From assembly GCF_024305245.1 (NCBI RefSeq), contig NZ_JAMWYX010000008.1:62001-126000 (forward strand): a DNA stretch of 64,000 nucleotides, written 5' to 3'. Shown here in pieces: positions 1-9,105 of this stretch. This DNA is from Erythrobacter sp. Lineage in GTDB: Bacteria; Pseudomonadota; Alphaproteobacteria; Sphingomonadales; Sphingomonadaceae. Made by a program: the position numbers and the translations under genes. The notes beneath the pieces are model-generated. The model did no database searches. It was given only the letters and a program-made list of their open reading frames with translations, and had not been told where the DNA came from. The stretch's first letter is position 1; each line of letters opens with the position of its first letter.

Positions 1-1940
1 TCGGCTTTGCGGTCGCCGGTCGCCAATACCTCGAACAGATAGGTTTCCGACGGCAGGACCATCAATTCGCCGCGCATCGAATCGTCGAGTGCGGCGTCCG
101 TCAGGATCGCGCGGAACGCCCCGATGACCGCGTTTTCGCCATCGCCGGGCGCTTCCCCGCGTGCCTGTGCAACGAGGTGACCGACGGCAAGCTCCTGCAA
201 CGCTTCGTAGCGGGCGAAGGGATCGTCGTCGTGGGCGGCGAGGAACACGAGGTCTTCGCGCGCCAGCGTGCGGTCGATCACCACCGGTGCGGTAAAGCCG
301 CGGTTGATCGAGACGACCGCATCGGGACCGGCGAGGGGGAGAGTGAAGCTCTGCTCCTCGTCCGTCAGCACGATCAGTTGCTCTGCGCCGAGCGCGCCGC
401 TGCTGCGCGAATGCACCGCGACCCGCAGCGGGATCGGCATCGGCAGCTTGTCGGTCTGGCCGGGGGTGGGCAGCACAGTCTGTTTGAGGGTGAGCGTGAG
501 TGCATCCCCCGCAACCGCTTGGCGCACGGTTATGCGCGGGGTGCCTGCCTGCGAATACCACCGGCGGAACTGACCAAGATCGATCCCAGCTCCGTCCTCG
601 ATCGCCTTGACAAAATCCTCGCAGGTCGCCGCCTCGCCATCGTGACGGTCGAAATAGAGGTCGGTCCCAGCGCGGAAGCGTTCGACGCCCACCATGCTGC
701 GCATCATGCGGATCACCTCGGCGCCCTTGTTATAGACGGTCGCGGTGTAGAAATTGCTGATCTCGCGGTAGCTGTCGGGCCGGATCGGGTGCGCGAGCGG
801 CCCGGCATCTTCGGGGAACTGCGCCGCGCGCAAGATCCGCACATCCTCGATCCGCTTGACCGCATGCCCACGCATATCCTGCGAAAACAGCTGGTCGCGC
901 AACACGGTGAAGCCTTCTTTCAGGCTCAGCTGGAACCAGTCGCGGCAGGTAATGCGGTTGCCCGACCAGTTGTGGAAGTACTCGTGCGCGATCACGCCTT
1001 CGACCGCGTCGAAATCGCCATCGGTGGCGGTGTCCGGGTCGGCCAGCACGTATTTGGTGTTGAAGACGTTGAGCCCCTTGTTCTCCATCGCCCCCATGTT
1101 GAAGTCGCTGACCGCGACGATGTTGTAGAGATCGAGGTCATATTCGCGCCCGAAGGTCTCCTCGTCCCATGCCATCGAGCGATGAAGCGATTCGAGTGCG
1201 TGATCGGTCCGCGAAAGGTCTTCGGCGCGGACCCAGATGTTGCATTCGACTTCGCGGCCCGAGGCAGTGGTAAACGGCTTCGAATTCGCCACCAGATCGC
1301 CCGCCACCAGCGCGAACAGATAGGACGGCTTGGGCCAGGGATCGTGCCATTCGGCCCAATGGGTGCCATCGCCGCCTTCGCCCTCGGCGGTGCGGTTGCC
1401 GTTACACAGCAGAATCGGGAACGCGGTTTTCTCGCCGCTCATGCGCACGGTGTAGACCGACAGCACATCGGGCCGGTCAGGGAAGAAGGTAATGCGGCGG
1501 AAGCCTTCGGCCTCGCACTGGGTGCACAGCATTCCGCCCGAGGCATAAAGGCCCATCAGCTGTGTGTTCGCGGTGGGATCGATTTCGGTTTCGATCACGA
1601 TCAGGTGGCTGTCTTCGCGCAGCGGCACGATCAGGTCGGCCCCGTCCATGCGCCAGTCTGCAGGTGCGCCATCGACCGTGACCGCCAGCGGCGTAAGGCT
1701 GTCGCCGTTGAGACGGATGGTATCGGCATGATCGGCCCGCGCATTGCGCTGCACGGTCAGTTCGGCCCGCACACGGGTAGCCTTGATGCCGAGCGCGAAA
1801 TCGAGCTTCACCTCGGGCACCAGCCAGCCGAACGGACGGTAATCTTCGCGCATGATGACCGGCGGCTGATGCGGAGCCGGCGCGGCGTCCGCGAGTTCGG
1901 GGTTGCCTTCGGGGTTCGTCGGGGTGGTTGCGATGTCCAT
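1..1940 (-). CDS. pepN: Aminopeptidase N, C-terminal part missing (off left edge)
   Basis: M1 family zinc metallopeptidase that removes N-terminal residues from peptides in the cytoplasm. Only the first 646 residues are present; family members are about 850-880 residues, so the C-terminal helical domain lies beyond the edge. The start is the ATG whose complement is at 1938-1940. The exopeptidase motif GAMEN is at residues 283-287 and the zinc motif HEYFH at 319-323, with the third ligand Glu at 342 (the HExxH-x18-E spacing), so the active site is intact. The gene is divergent from the SDR gene starting at 1993, leaving a 52-bp intergenic region that must hold both promoters. A 649-codon open frame on the opposite strand is only a shadow of it. 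Confidence 0.93.
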   Translation of the reverse strand, partial: MDIATTPTNPEGNPELADAAPAPHQPPVIMREDYRPFGWLVPEVKLDFALGIKATRVRAELTVQRNARADHADTIRLNGDSLTPLAVTVDGAPADWRMDGADLIVPLREDSHLIVIETEIDPTANTQLMGLYASGGMLCTQCEAEGFRRITFFPDRPDVLSVYTVRMSGEKTAFPILLCNGNRTAEGEGGDGTHWAEWHDPWPKPSYLFALVAGDLVANSKPFTTASGREVECNIWVRAEDLSRTDHALESLHRSMAWDEETFGREYDLDLYNIVAVSDFNMGAMENKGLNVFNTKYVLADPDTATDGDFDAVEGVIAHEYFHNWSGNRITCRDWFQLSLKEGFTVLRDQLFSQDMRGHAVKRIEDVRILRAAQFPEDAGPLAHPIRPDSYREISNFYTATVYNKGAEVIRMMRSMVGVERFRAGTDLYFDRHDGEAATCEDFVKAIEDGAGIDLGQFRRWYSQAGTPRITVRQAVAGDALTLTLKQTVLPTPGQTDKLPMPIPLRVAVHSRSSGALGAEQLIVLTDEEQSFTLPLAGPDAVVSINRGFTAPVVIDRTLAREDLVFLAAHDDDPFARYEALQELAVGHLVAQARGEAPGDGENAVIGAFRAILTDAALDDSMRGELMVLPSETYLFEVLATGDRKA

Positions 1941-1992
1941 GGCAGCCGATTTAGGTTGATTCGGGCGCGGGTCCAATGGTTAGGTTGGTCTG

Positions 1993-2787
1993 ATGGGGCA
2001 TTTGCTGATTTTCGGGCTGGGATACACGGCCGGGCGCATAGCCGCGGCGATGAAGGCGCGCGGATGGCAGGTCAGCGCCACTGGCAGCGCGGGCGATATC
2101 GCCTTTTCCGATCGCGATGGCGTTAAGGCGGCGCTGGGGCAGGCCACCCACATCCTCTCCTCCGTCCCGCCCGACCGGGTCAGCGGCGTCGATCCGGTGC
2201 TGGATACCTACGCCGACGCGCTCGCAGGCAAACCGCTGTTCTACCTCTCTTCCACCGGTGTCTACGGCGACAAGCAGGGCGCATGGGTGGACGAATCGAC
2301 CCCGACCATCGCGCAATCGGGAGAAGGCCGCCGCAACACCCGCGCCGAGGCTGACCTTGTCTGGCTGAACATGGGCGCAAGGGCGTTCCGCCTGCCGGGC
2401 ATCTACGGCCCCGGTCGCAGCGCAGTGGACCGCGTGCGGGAAGGCAAGGCGCGGCGGATCGACTTGCCCGATCAGGTATTCAGCCGAGTACATGTCAATG
2501 ATATCCTGAGCGGGGTGGTCGCTGCGCTGACGCAGGACGCGCCGCCGGGTGCCTACAACCTCGGCGATGATCTGCCGGCCAGCGGCAATGCGGTGACCGA
2601 ACACGCCTGCCGTCTGCTCGGCATGGAACCGCCGCCGCTCGAGACTTTTGAGGAGGCCAACCTCTCCGACATGGCGCGCGGGTTCTATATGGAGAACCGC
2701 CGCGTCGCCAATGGCAAGGCCAAGCGGGTGCTCGGCTGGCAGCCGCGCTATCCGACCTATGTGGAGGGACTCGCCGCGCTGGTGTGA
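1993..2787 (+). CDS. SDR-family NAD(P)-dependent epimerase/dehydratase-like protein
   Basis: A 264-residue extended short-chain dehydrogenase/reductase fold resembling the YeeZ group of NAD-dependent epimerases. The N-terminal dinucleotide-binding loop reads FGLGYTAGRI (residues 7-16) and the active-site region reads SSTGVYGDKQG, where the usual YxxxK spacing is not kept (Tyr then Lys at +3). That is seen in atypical SDRs and makes the catalytic role uncertain. RLPGIYGPGRS and the C-terminal region resemble substrate-binding segments of sugar-nucleotide epimerases. It starts 52 bp from the divergent pepN and its stop abuts the stop of the convergent EamA gene. The substrate cannot be predicted. 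Confidence 0.85.
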   Translation: MGHLLIFGLGYTAGRIAAAMKARGWQVSATGSAGDIAFSDRDGVKAALGQATHILSSVPPDRVSGVDPVLDTYADALAGKPLFYLSSTGVYGDKQGAWVDESTPTIAQSGEGRRNTRAEADLVWLNMGARAFRLPGIYGPGRSAVDRVREGKARRIDLPDQVFSRVHVNDILSGVVAALTQDAPPGAYNLGDDLPASGNAVTEHACRLLGMEPPPLETFEEANLSDMARGFYMENRRVANGKAKRVLGWQPRYPTYVEGLAALV

Positions 2788-3735
2788 TCAGTGCCGCATG
2801 GCCCCCGATTGCTGCACCTGCACCGCCTTCACCCGCCGCGCTCTCAGCGCCAGTGCCATGCCGAGCAGCGCCAGTGCGGCCCCGCTCGCAGTGAGCGGCG
2901 TCCAGCGATAGCCTTCGAAGACGGTCGACAGAAGCATCGCCACGCACACCGTCACGATCCCGTTATAGGCGGTGCGCCCCGCGCCGATTTCGCGCACCAG
3001 ATTGTAGTGCAGCGGGAAGGTCACCACCGAACCGATCAGCGCGAGATAGGCGGTACCCGCCCAGAACTGCCACTTTTCCGGCAGCGGCGGCGGGCCTGCG
3101 GTCAGCAGCGCAAATCCGAGATCGAAGATCGTGCCGTACAGCATCGCCCAGGCGAGCAGGCTCACCATCGGAACCCCGCGCCCGGTGGGGTTGGCCTGCA
3201 CGACATTGGCGATCGAGGCGGCGAGCATCCCGCCGATGGCCAGCACGATGCCAAGGCCGACGTTCCCGTCGAGCGGCGCGGCGCGCCATTCGTGCACCAG
3301 CAGCAGCGCCACCCCGGCAATCGCCACCATGCTGCCGCCGATGAAGCCGGGCTGCACCCGCTCGCCGATGAACGCGCGTGCGAACAGCGCATTGGGCACC
3401 ATCAGCAGCGCGAACATCACCGCGACAATGCCCGAGGTGATGTGCAGTTCGGCATGATAGACGAACAGGAAATTGCCGCTGAACTGCGCGATGCCAACCC
3501 CGACAGCGAGCAATTGCTCGGGCCGCGTCAGGCGGAGCCTCCGGCCCATCAGCAACGCCACCACGAAGAGCGCGGGAGTCGCCAGCGCAAAACGGTAGAA
3601 CACGCTCCACGCCGCCGGCACCCCGTCGATCTGCCCGGTGATGACGAACCAGGTTGACCCCCAGATCGTGCCGGTCAGCATGAAGGGGATCAGCACGCGG
3701 GGGCTGAGCATCGACGGCGCGGCCAGCGTTGTCAT
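2788..3735 (-). CDS. EamA/DMT-family transporter
   Basis: A 315-residue inner-membrane protein of the drug/metabolite transporter superfamily, with two EamA repeats totalling about ten hydrophobic segments. IWGSTWFVITGQ near the N-terminus is typical of the first EamA helix. The frame can be extended upstream to 4035, but that overlaps the aldolase. The ATG at 3733-3735 overlaps the aldolase stop (ATGA, 3732-3735), so translational coupling decides the start. Substrate is unknown; pairing with a threonine aldolase hints at amino-acid or amino-acid-derived export, which is inference only. Confidence 0.88.
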   Translation of the reverse strand: MTTLAAPSMLSPRVLIPFMLTGTIWGSTWFVITGQIDGVPAAWSVFYRFALATPALFVVALLMGRRLRLTRPEQLLAVGVGIAQFSGNFLFVYHAELHITSGIVAVMFALLMVPNALFARAFIGERVQPGFIGGSMVAIAGVALLLVHEWRAAPLDGNVGLGIVLAIGGMLAASIANVVQANPTGRGVPMVSLLAWAMLYGTIFDLGFALLTAGPPPLPEKWQFWAGTAYLALIGSVVTFPLHYNLVREIGAGRTAYNGIVTVCVAMLLSTVFEGYRWTPLTASGAALALLGMALALRARRVKAVQVQQSGAMRH

Positions 3736-4751
3736 AGCGCGGCGATAGCCTTGCCGAGCGCCTGCGCGTCCTCTGCCTTGGTGTTCCACGCGGTCACGAA
3801 TCGGGCCGCATCGCTGCCCCAGTCGTAGAAAGCGAAGTCCTGCGTGCGCAGCGCAGCGCGTTCGACCGCGGTCAGGCGCACGAACAGCTCGTTTGCCTCG
3901 ACCGGGTGCATCAGCCGGCCGCCGCAGCCCGCCGCGACTTCTTGCGCCGCGGCATTGGCGCTGGCCGCGTTGCCCAGCCACAGGTCGCCCTCCAGCATCG
4001 CGAGGATTTGCGCGGCGAGATAGCGGCCCTTGCATTGCAGGTGTCCGGCGCGCTTGCGGCGATAGCGCACTTGGCTGGCGGCCTCGGGGTCGAACAGCAC
4101 CACGGCTTCTGCGCCCATGCCGCCGTTCTTGATGAACCCGAAGGCGAGGCTGTCGACCGGGCCGCTGGCGCTGCGTGCTGCATCTTCCGCGCTGCCGCCC
4201 AGAAATGCCGCCGCATTGGCGAACCGCGCCCCGTCCATGTGCAGGCCGAGCTTGCGCTGCCTGGCAAAATTGCCGAGCGCCGCGAGTTCTTCGGGACGAT
4301 AGCTGCGCCCGTATTCCGATGCCTGCGTAATGGCGATGGCATGCGGCTGCACCTGATGCACATCGTTGCGGATCGGATCGATCAGCGCGGCAAGATCGGC
4401 AGGCGTCAGTTTCGCGCCTTCGCCGTCCGCCAACATCAACTTGGCACCGTGCAGGTAGAAACCCGGCGCGCCGCCTTCATCGACCTCGATATGCGCCTCG
4501 GTATGGCACACCACCCCGCCGTGCGGCTGGCACATGGTGCCGAGCGCGAGGCAGTTCGCCGCCGTCCCCGTCGCCACCCATAGCGCGGCGCATTCGCGAC
4601 CGAACAGCGCGGTGAATTGCGCATCGAGCGCCTGCGACAGAGTGTCCCCGTCGTAAGGATTGTCCGGTTGGTCGGCGCTGCGCATCGCTTCCCAGACCTT
4701 GGGGTGGACGGCGGCGGCATTGTCGGACAGGAACGGTTTTGCGAGTGTCAT
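3732..4751 (-). CDS. ltaE: Low-specificity L-threonine aldolase (beta-eliminating lyase family)
   Basis: PLP-dependent cytoplasmic enzyme splitting L-threonine or allo-threonine into glycine and acetaldehyde. The 339-residue protein begins MTLAKPFLSDN, and LSDN is typical of the family N-terminus. The segment FGFIKNGGMGAEA carries the predicted PLP-binding lysine (K208), matching the TKNG-type motif of Pseudomonas-like enzymes, and HMDGARFANA is the cofactor-contacting HxDGAR motif. Length is normal. The frame stays open to 4859, but the ATG at 4751 fits family alignments. It forms a two-gene operon with the EamA transporter through an ATGA overlap. Confidence 0.9.
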   Translation of the reverse strand: MTLAKPFLSDNAAAVHPKVWEAMRSADQPDNPYDGDTLSQALDAQFTALFGRECAALWVATGTAANCLALGTMCQPHGGVVCHTEAHIEVDEGGAPGFYLHGAKLMLADGEGAKLTPADLAALIDPIRNDVHQVQPHAIAITQASEYGRSYRPEELAALGNFARQRKLGLHMDGARFANAAAFLGGSAEDAARSASGPVDSLAFGFIKNGGMGAEAVVLFDPEAASQVRYRRKRAGHLQCKGRYLAAQILAMLEGDLWLGNAASANAAAQEVAAGCGGRLMHPVEANELFVRLTAVERAALRTQDFAFYDWGSDAARFVTAWNTKAEDAQALGKAIAAL

Positions 4752-4830
4752 GGTGGAAACGCCTCTAGAGCGCCACACGGCCAAGGCAAGCGGCCAGCAT
4801 CGGTCGCCAACACAAGCGGGAGCAGCAAAC

Positions 4831-5148
4831 ATGGGCGAACAGCGCGCCGAAGTCACCATTACCCACCATGTGCAGGGGCAGGGCGGCTCTTACGTCGCCG
4901 TGGTCGAGGACTCCACGCAGGAGGCCTATCTCAAGTGGGAGCCGGGCGGCACGAGCGACGGCAAGGAAGTGCGGATCGCGGCGCATACCGTGGTGCCGCG
5001 CGCAATCGGCGGTCGCGGTGTGGCGGCGCAGCTGGTCGGCCGGCTGGTGGCGGATGCCGAGCGGCTCGGCTTCCTGATCCGCCCCGATTGCTCCTATGTC
5101 GCTGCCAAATTCGAAGAAAATCCGGACTGGGCCGCGCTCAAGGCCTGA
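4831..5148 (+). CDS. Small GNAT-like N-acetyltransferase (YjdJ/NATD1 type)
   Basis: A 105-residue single-domain protein of the Gcn5-related acetyltransferase superfamily, YjdJ-like subgroup. The acetyl-CoA pyrophosphate-binding motif appears as RAIGGRGVAAQLVGRL after HTVVP, and the C-terminal signature CSYVAAKFEENPDW is typical of this short family (Cys-x-Tyr/Phe followed by a P-[DE]-[WY] end). The open frame extends upstream to 4660, over the divergent aldolase start; the ATG at 4831 matches the family's usual start. Its 3' end overlaps the convergent PH-domain gene by 55 bp (5094-5148). Its acetylation target is unknown. Confidence 0.85.
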   Translation: MGEQRAEVTITHHVQGQGGSYVAVVEDSTQEAYLKWEPGGTSDGKEVRIAAHTVVPRAIGGRGVAAQLVGRLVADAERLGFLIRPDCSYVAAKFEENPDWAALKA

Positions 5149-6665
5149 TTGGAGGCCGGAGCCGCATCGAGCCGCGAATAATCGGTCGAAGCGATGGTTT
5201 CGAGCACGCTGGCACGCAAGCTGCGGGCTTCCTCGATCGGGACGCCGCGAATGGCGAACTCGCCCCCTGCCAGCCCCAGATGCACCGTCGCATAGCCGCG
5301 CCACCGGGCAATCGGCCCTTGCGCGATCTCGACCGAATGGAGTTTGAGCCGGGTGGCGATCTGGCTGGTGGGCGACAGCAGCCCGTGGCTCGCGAATACC
5401 TGCCGATCATCGATCGCATGGCGGCGGAACTCCCACGCGTACATGTTCGCCCCCGCCGCCAGCACGGCAAGGCCGAGCGGGATGAAGGCGACGCCGAAGG
5501 GCGCAAAGATCGCTGCCAAAATCGCGGCGAGTCCCAGCACCGTCGAATCGAACACGATCCTGTCGGTCAGGTGGTGCTTGCTCGCGCGGTGCCAGCGGGT
5601 TGCGGCATCGGGCAGCTGGAACCCTGCCGAACGGATGACCGGAGCGATTTCCTCCATCGTCGCGAAGGGCGCGACCACGTGGCTGGCGCCTTCGGCATCC
5701 TGCGCGAGGCTGACGAAGCTCAATCCGTGCCAGCCGAAGCGGTAGCGCAGCAGCCCGGTGCCGATCACCAGCGCCTGCACCCGGTGCGCGGGCATCACCA
5801 CGTCGGTGCGGGTGAACAGCCCGCGTTGCCGCCGGAAGCCGCGCGGTGAGCGGGTCAGCGTGAAGCCCCATTCGCGCGCAAAAGTGCGGGCGATGCCGGT
5901 CGCCATGCCGATGAAGACGAGGCCGACAAGACCGGCAAGCGCGCCCGCCGCCTGCGCATAGGGGCCGAGCCGGGCGACGGTGCTGCCCTGCTCCTCCAGC
6001 CAGCCACGCCACAGGTCGACGTTCCAGACATCGACATTGGTGACGGTGTCGACATATTGCAGCGCGCCGCCGAGCAGCGCGAACACCGCGAGCGAGAATT
6101 CGAACAGCCCGAAGCCGAGCAGGCGGCGCGGCCCCATGGCGAACAGCACGTCGCCTTCGTCGGCATCCGGCCGTGCGAGTGCCGGAGATGCCGGATCGGT
6201 CGCAGCAACCTGTTCCGCGTCGCGCCGTTCACGCACCAACTGGCGCAGGCGTTCGCCTTCGGTTTGCGAGAGATATTGCAGGGCCAGATCCTCGCCCCCG
6301 CCCGCGCCCGTTTCGAACTTGACCGCGACCAGCCCGAACAGGCGCGGCAGCAGCTTGGCTTCGAGGCTGACATCCTGAATGCGCTCATACGGCACCGAGC
6401 GCGCCGCGCGGCTCAACACCCCGCTTTCGACCCGGATATCGGCCTCGCCCACGGTGTAGGTCAGCCGCCGCCAGCCGACATAGCTGACAAGCGTGCCGAT
6501 CACGATCGATGCCAGCGCAACGCCTGCCGCGATCAGGAAGCGTCCCGATCCGCCGATCCCCGAAAAGGCGATGGCGATAGCCGGAATGATCGCGCTGCGG
6601 ATCGATCCCAGCGCGCCGATGGCGACGCTGAGCGGCGCGGTATGGCGTGGCTCGCTCTGCGGCAT
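5094..6665 (-). CDS. PH-domain (bPH2) membrane protein, YdbT-like
   Basis: A 523-residue membrane protein with repeated bacterial PH-like (bPH2) domains separated by hydrophobic pairs, like B. subtilis YdbT. Visible motifs include VESGVLSRAARSVPYERIQDVS and the later FTRTDVVMPAHRVQ and LLSPTSQIATRLKLHSVEIAQG, the recurring 'R-x-x-x-(I/V)P-x-x-R-(I/V)Q' pattern at the start of each PH unit. The chosen ATG (6663-6665) follows the stop of the upstream partner by only 2 bases; the frame stays open upstream to 6878 inside that partner. Together they form a YdbS-YdbT-like operon. Function of this pair is not established. Confidence 0.87.
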   Translation of the reverse strand: MPQSEPRHTAPLSVAIGALGSIRSAIIPAIAIAFSGIGGSGRFLIAAGVALASIVIGTLVSYVGWRRLTYTVGEADIRVESGVLSRAARSVPYERIQDVSLEAKLLPRLFGLVAVKFETGAGGGEDLALQYLSQTEGERLRQLVRERRDAEQVAATDPASPALARPDADEGDVLFAMGPRRLLGFGLFEFSLAVFALLGGALQYVDTVTNVDVWNVDLWRGWLEEQGSTVARLGPYAQAAGALAGLVGLVFIGMATGIARTFAREWGFTLTRSPRGFRRQRGLFTRTDVVMPAHRVQALVIGTGLLRYRFGWHGLSFVSLAQDAEGASHVVAPFATMEEIAPVIRSAGFQLPDAATRWHRASKHHLTDRIVFDSTVLGLAAILAAIFAPFGVAFIPLGLAVLAAGANMYAWEFRRHAIDDRQVFASHGLLSPTSQIATRLKLHSVEIAQGPIARWRGYATVHLGLAGGEFAIRGVPIEEARSLRASVLETIASTDYSRLDAAPASNQALSAAQSGFSSNLAAT

Positions 6666-6667
6666 GC

Positions 6668-7186
6668 TCACATGCTTTCGCGGCGGATATGGGCGCGGAT
6701 ATCCTCGCGCATCTCGCGCGCCAGTTCCTCGCCCAGTCCGGGCAGCGAAACGCTGGCATTGTGATTGCCCGCCGTGTGCAGCGTCAGCGTGGCGATGCCG
6801 AAGAAGCGTGCGAGTGGGCCTTGATCGACGTCGATATGCTGCACCCGCCCGAACGGCACGACGGTGTCGGACCGCCACAGCAATCCGCGCACCACCCGCA
6901 GCCGGTCGGGACTGATTTGGTAGCCGCGCGCATTGTAACGGCGGTTTGGCACGCGGATCACCAGCGCCAGCGCAATCAGCAGCACCGGCCCTGCGATCAC
7001 GCCCGGCGGAAGAAAGCCCGCATCCCGGCTGACCGCCTCCAGCACCAGCGCGGCAATCAGGAAAGGGATCGCCATCAACGCGGCCTGCACCCGCAAGGCA
7101 TGGGTGTAATTGGGGTGAAGCCGGGTCAGGTCCGCATCATCATCGAGCGGCAGTCCGGCGGGGGCGATTGCGGGAGAGTGATCCAT
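6668..7186 (-). CDS. PH-domain (bPH2) membrane protein, YdbS-like
   Basis: A 172-residue protein with two adjacent hydrophobic helices (about residues 35-80) followed by one bPH2 domain. The domain shows ARGYQISPDRLRVVRG and then VVPFGRVQHIDVDQGPLARF, the standard signature of YdbS-type proteins. It is the first gene of a two-gene operon: its TGA (6668-6670) is two bases ahead of the YdbT-like ATG. The upstream gap to the acyl-CoA dehydrogenase is only 50 bp (7187-7236), so its own promoter would have to lie there or within that gene's tail. The role is unknown beyond membrane association. Confidence 0.87.
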   Translation of the reverse strand: MDHSPAIAPAGLPLDDDADLTRLHPNYTHALRVQAALMAIPFLIAALVLEAVSRDAGFLPPGVIAGPVLLIALALVIRVPNRRYNARGYQISPDRLRVVRGLLWRSDTVVPFGRVQHIDVDQGPLARFFGIATLTLHTAGNHNASVSLPGLGEELAREMREDIRAHIRRESM

Positions 7187-7236
7187 GGTGAATTACTGGC
7201 GCAATACACTATCTTCGCGCAAGGAGTTTCGCCGCG

Positions 7237-8406
7237 CTACCGCCGCTGATCGAACCGGCGGCCCACCAGTGCGGCGGCGATATTGGTTTTCTGCACGTCG
7301 ATCGATCCGCCCGCGATACCCCAGGCGAACCCGTCACGCAGGCGCTGTTCCATCCCGTAATCCTTGTGATAGCCATAGCCGCCCATCACCTGCATCCCCA
7401 TCGCGGCGACGTCGCGCACGATTTCATTGGCATAACATTTCGCCACGCTGCTTTCGTAGACGGTCGGCAGGCCATCGGGTTGATGCGCGGCGTTGGCGGC
7501 AGCGCGGTGGATCAGCAGGCGCGCTGCCTCGACCTTCATTGCCATTTCGGCCAGTTTCAACTGCACCGCCTGAAATTCGATGATCGGCTTGCCGAACGCC
7601 TCGCGTTCCTTAACATAGCGGGTCGCGGCTTCCAGCGCGGCTGCGGCAACGCCGAGGCTCTGGGTGGCATTGCCGCAGCGTTCCAGCCCGAACGCGCTCA
7701 TCAGCTTGCCGAACCCGCCCGCGCCGATGATGACATTGCCAGCGGGCACCCGCACATCCTCTATCGCGTAATCGGCGGTGGCGATGCCGCGGAAGCCCAT
7801 CAGCTCCTCGCGCTTGCCGAACTGCATTCCGGCCAGGTCTTTTTCCAGCAGGATCGCGCCGATGCCCTTGGCGCCGGGTTCATCGGAGAAACGGCAATAG
7901 GTGACGTAGTAACCCGAATGCCCGCCGCCCGATGTCCAGCGCTTGTAGCCGTTGACGCGGTAATGATTGCCATCGAGCACCGCGCGGGTTTTCAGATCGG
8001 TCAGCGCGGTTCCGGCGTCGGGTTCGGACATCGAGACGGCCACCACCTTCTCACCCCGGATGACTTCGGGCAGGATCCGCGCTTTCATTTCAGCCGAGCC
8101 GAAACGTTCGATGGTGCGCACCGGGCCGACCAGCGCCTCGAACACCGGAAAGGCGACCGCGTTGGAGATCTTGGCGAATTCCTCCAGCACCAGCAGCGCC
8201 TCGACATGGCCGAGCCCGAGCCCGCCATATTCGGTCGGCAGGTTCACCCCCAGAAAACCCATTTCGCCATAGGTGCGCAGCATATCGTGCGGAACAGGGT
8301 AGTCCTTTTCCTCCATGTCGCGCGCCAGTGCAGGCAATTCGGCGCTCGCGAATTTGCGCGCGGTATCCTGCAGCGCGCGCTGCTCGTCGGTCAGCTGGAA
8401 GTTCAT
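7237..8406 (-). CDS. Acyl-CoA dehydrogenase family protein
   Basis: A 389-residue FAD-dependent acyl-CoA dehydrogenase, which introduces an alpha,beta double bond in an acyl-CoA thioester. The N-terminal helical domain (MNFQLTDEQRALQDTARKF), the central beta domain (SMSEPDAGTALTDLKT) and the C-terminal helical domain (REAFGKPIIEFQAVQ and QVMGGYGYHKDYGMEQRLRD) are all present. At the position of the common catalytic Glu near the C-terminus (IYEGTNEIQ in many homologs) this protein has IAGGSIDVQ, with Gly366 in place of Glu. GLER at residues 240-243 provides Glu242, the site used by isovaleryl-CoA-dehydrogenase-type enzymes. A branched-chain or atypical substrate is therefore plausible, by inference. 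Confidence 0.9.
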   Translation of the reverse strand: MNFQLTDEQRALQDTARKFASAELPALARDMEEKDYPVPHDMLRTYGEMGFLGVNLPTEYGGLGLGHVEALLVLEEFAKISNAVAFPVFEALVGPVRTIERFGSAEMKARILPEVIRGEKVVAVSMSEPDAGTALTDLKTRAVLDGNHYRVNGYKRWTSGGGHSGYYVTYCRFSDEPGAKGIGAILLEKDLAGMQFGKREELMGFRGIATADYAIEDVRVPAGNVIIGAGGFGKLMSAFGLERCGNATQSLGVAAAALEAATRYVKEREAFGKPIIEFQAVQLKLAEMAMKVEAARLLIHRAAANAAHQPDGLPTVYESSVAKCYANEIVRDVAAMGMQVMGGYGYHKDYGMEQRLRDGFAWGIAGGSIDVQKTNIAAALVGRRFDQRR

Positions 8407-8548
8407 GGATGCATCAATCCCCTGTCGCGTGTTCCCGACGCTCCTAGCGCATGGGAGGGGAGGGGGCGCAAGCCTTCGTGTGACAAAGGCCGCGCTGCTT
8501 GGCGGGCAGGATTGGGGTGCTGCTTCTGCGCCGTGCAGGCGCAGTGCG

Positions 8549-8950
8549 TCAGGCGGCGATCTGGGCTAGCAAGATCCTGACATCGTCCAGCGATTGCCTT
8601 GTGTCTGACATTGCCTCGTCAAGCCCCGCTTTGGCGCGCAGGGCGCGGCGATGCGTCTCGTCGATTGAAGAGCAAATTATTTCAAGCGGTTGCGACGGCT
8701 GCGGTGCTCCGACGCCCGTCATGTTGAGCAATTCCGAAAATTCGAGCCTCAGCAGGATGCTGCCCACCGAATTGGTGACTTCGAACGAGCAACTGAGCGG
8801 GTTGATCCGGTCCGCCAGCAATTCCGGCCACATTTCCATCGCCGTCCGGTTCGCTTCGAGGCAGGCCATTTCGACGCTGGCAAGCTCGGTCCCCGTCTCG
8901 TCCTGACAGACGCCCGCACCGTCGTAAAAGTGGAAAAAGAAGAGTGCCAC
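8549..8950 (-). CDS. DUF6894-type small protein
   Basis: A 133-residue protein whose N-terminus, ALFFFHFYDGAGVCQDETG followed by TELAS and an alanine/glutamate helix, matches the DUF6894 pattern (F-F-H-x-x-D-G-x-x-x-x-D-x-x-G-x-E), common in alphaproteobacteria and of unknown function. No ATG lies at the expected N-terminus. A GTG at 8950 is preceded on the minus strand by GAGGGGA about eight bases upstream, so I choose it; the frame continues upstream to 9016 without family support. The C-terminal 60 residues, rich in Glu, Ala and Arg, extend beyond the usual family length and are likely helical. Confidence 0.72.
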   Translation of the reverse strand: MALFFFHFYDGAGVCQDETGTELASVEMACLEANRTAMEMWPELLADRINPLSCSFEVTNSVGSILLRLEFSELLNMTGVGAPQPSQPLEIICSSIDETHRRALRAKAGLDEAMSDTRQSLDDVRILLAQIAA

Positions 8951-9105
8951 AACGCTTTCCCCTCGTTTGCATCTGATGCAATGTCGGCCATTCAGGGGTT
9001 GATGCCAAGCTTGCATGTTTTGCAGCAGCGGTATGTGCGCCAGTCCGTGGCTTGTGGGCGACCGGCTAATAGTGAAATTGCTTTTTGATACAGGATGAAG
9101 GCTGC

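Noticed and set aside
177..2126. 649-codon open frame on the plus strand over the left edge
   Set aside because: Antisense shadow of pepN; the minus strand shows GAMEN, HEYFH and the third zinc ligand, while this frame has no family features.
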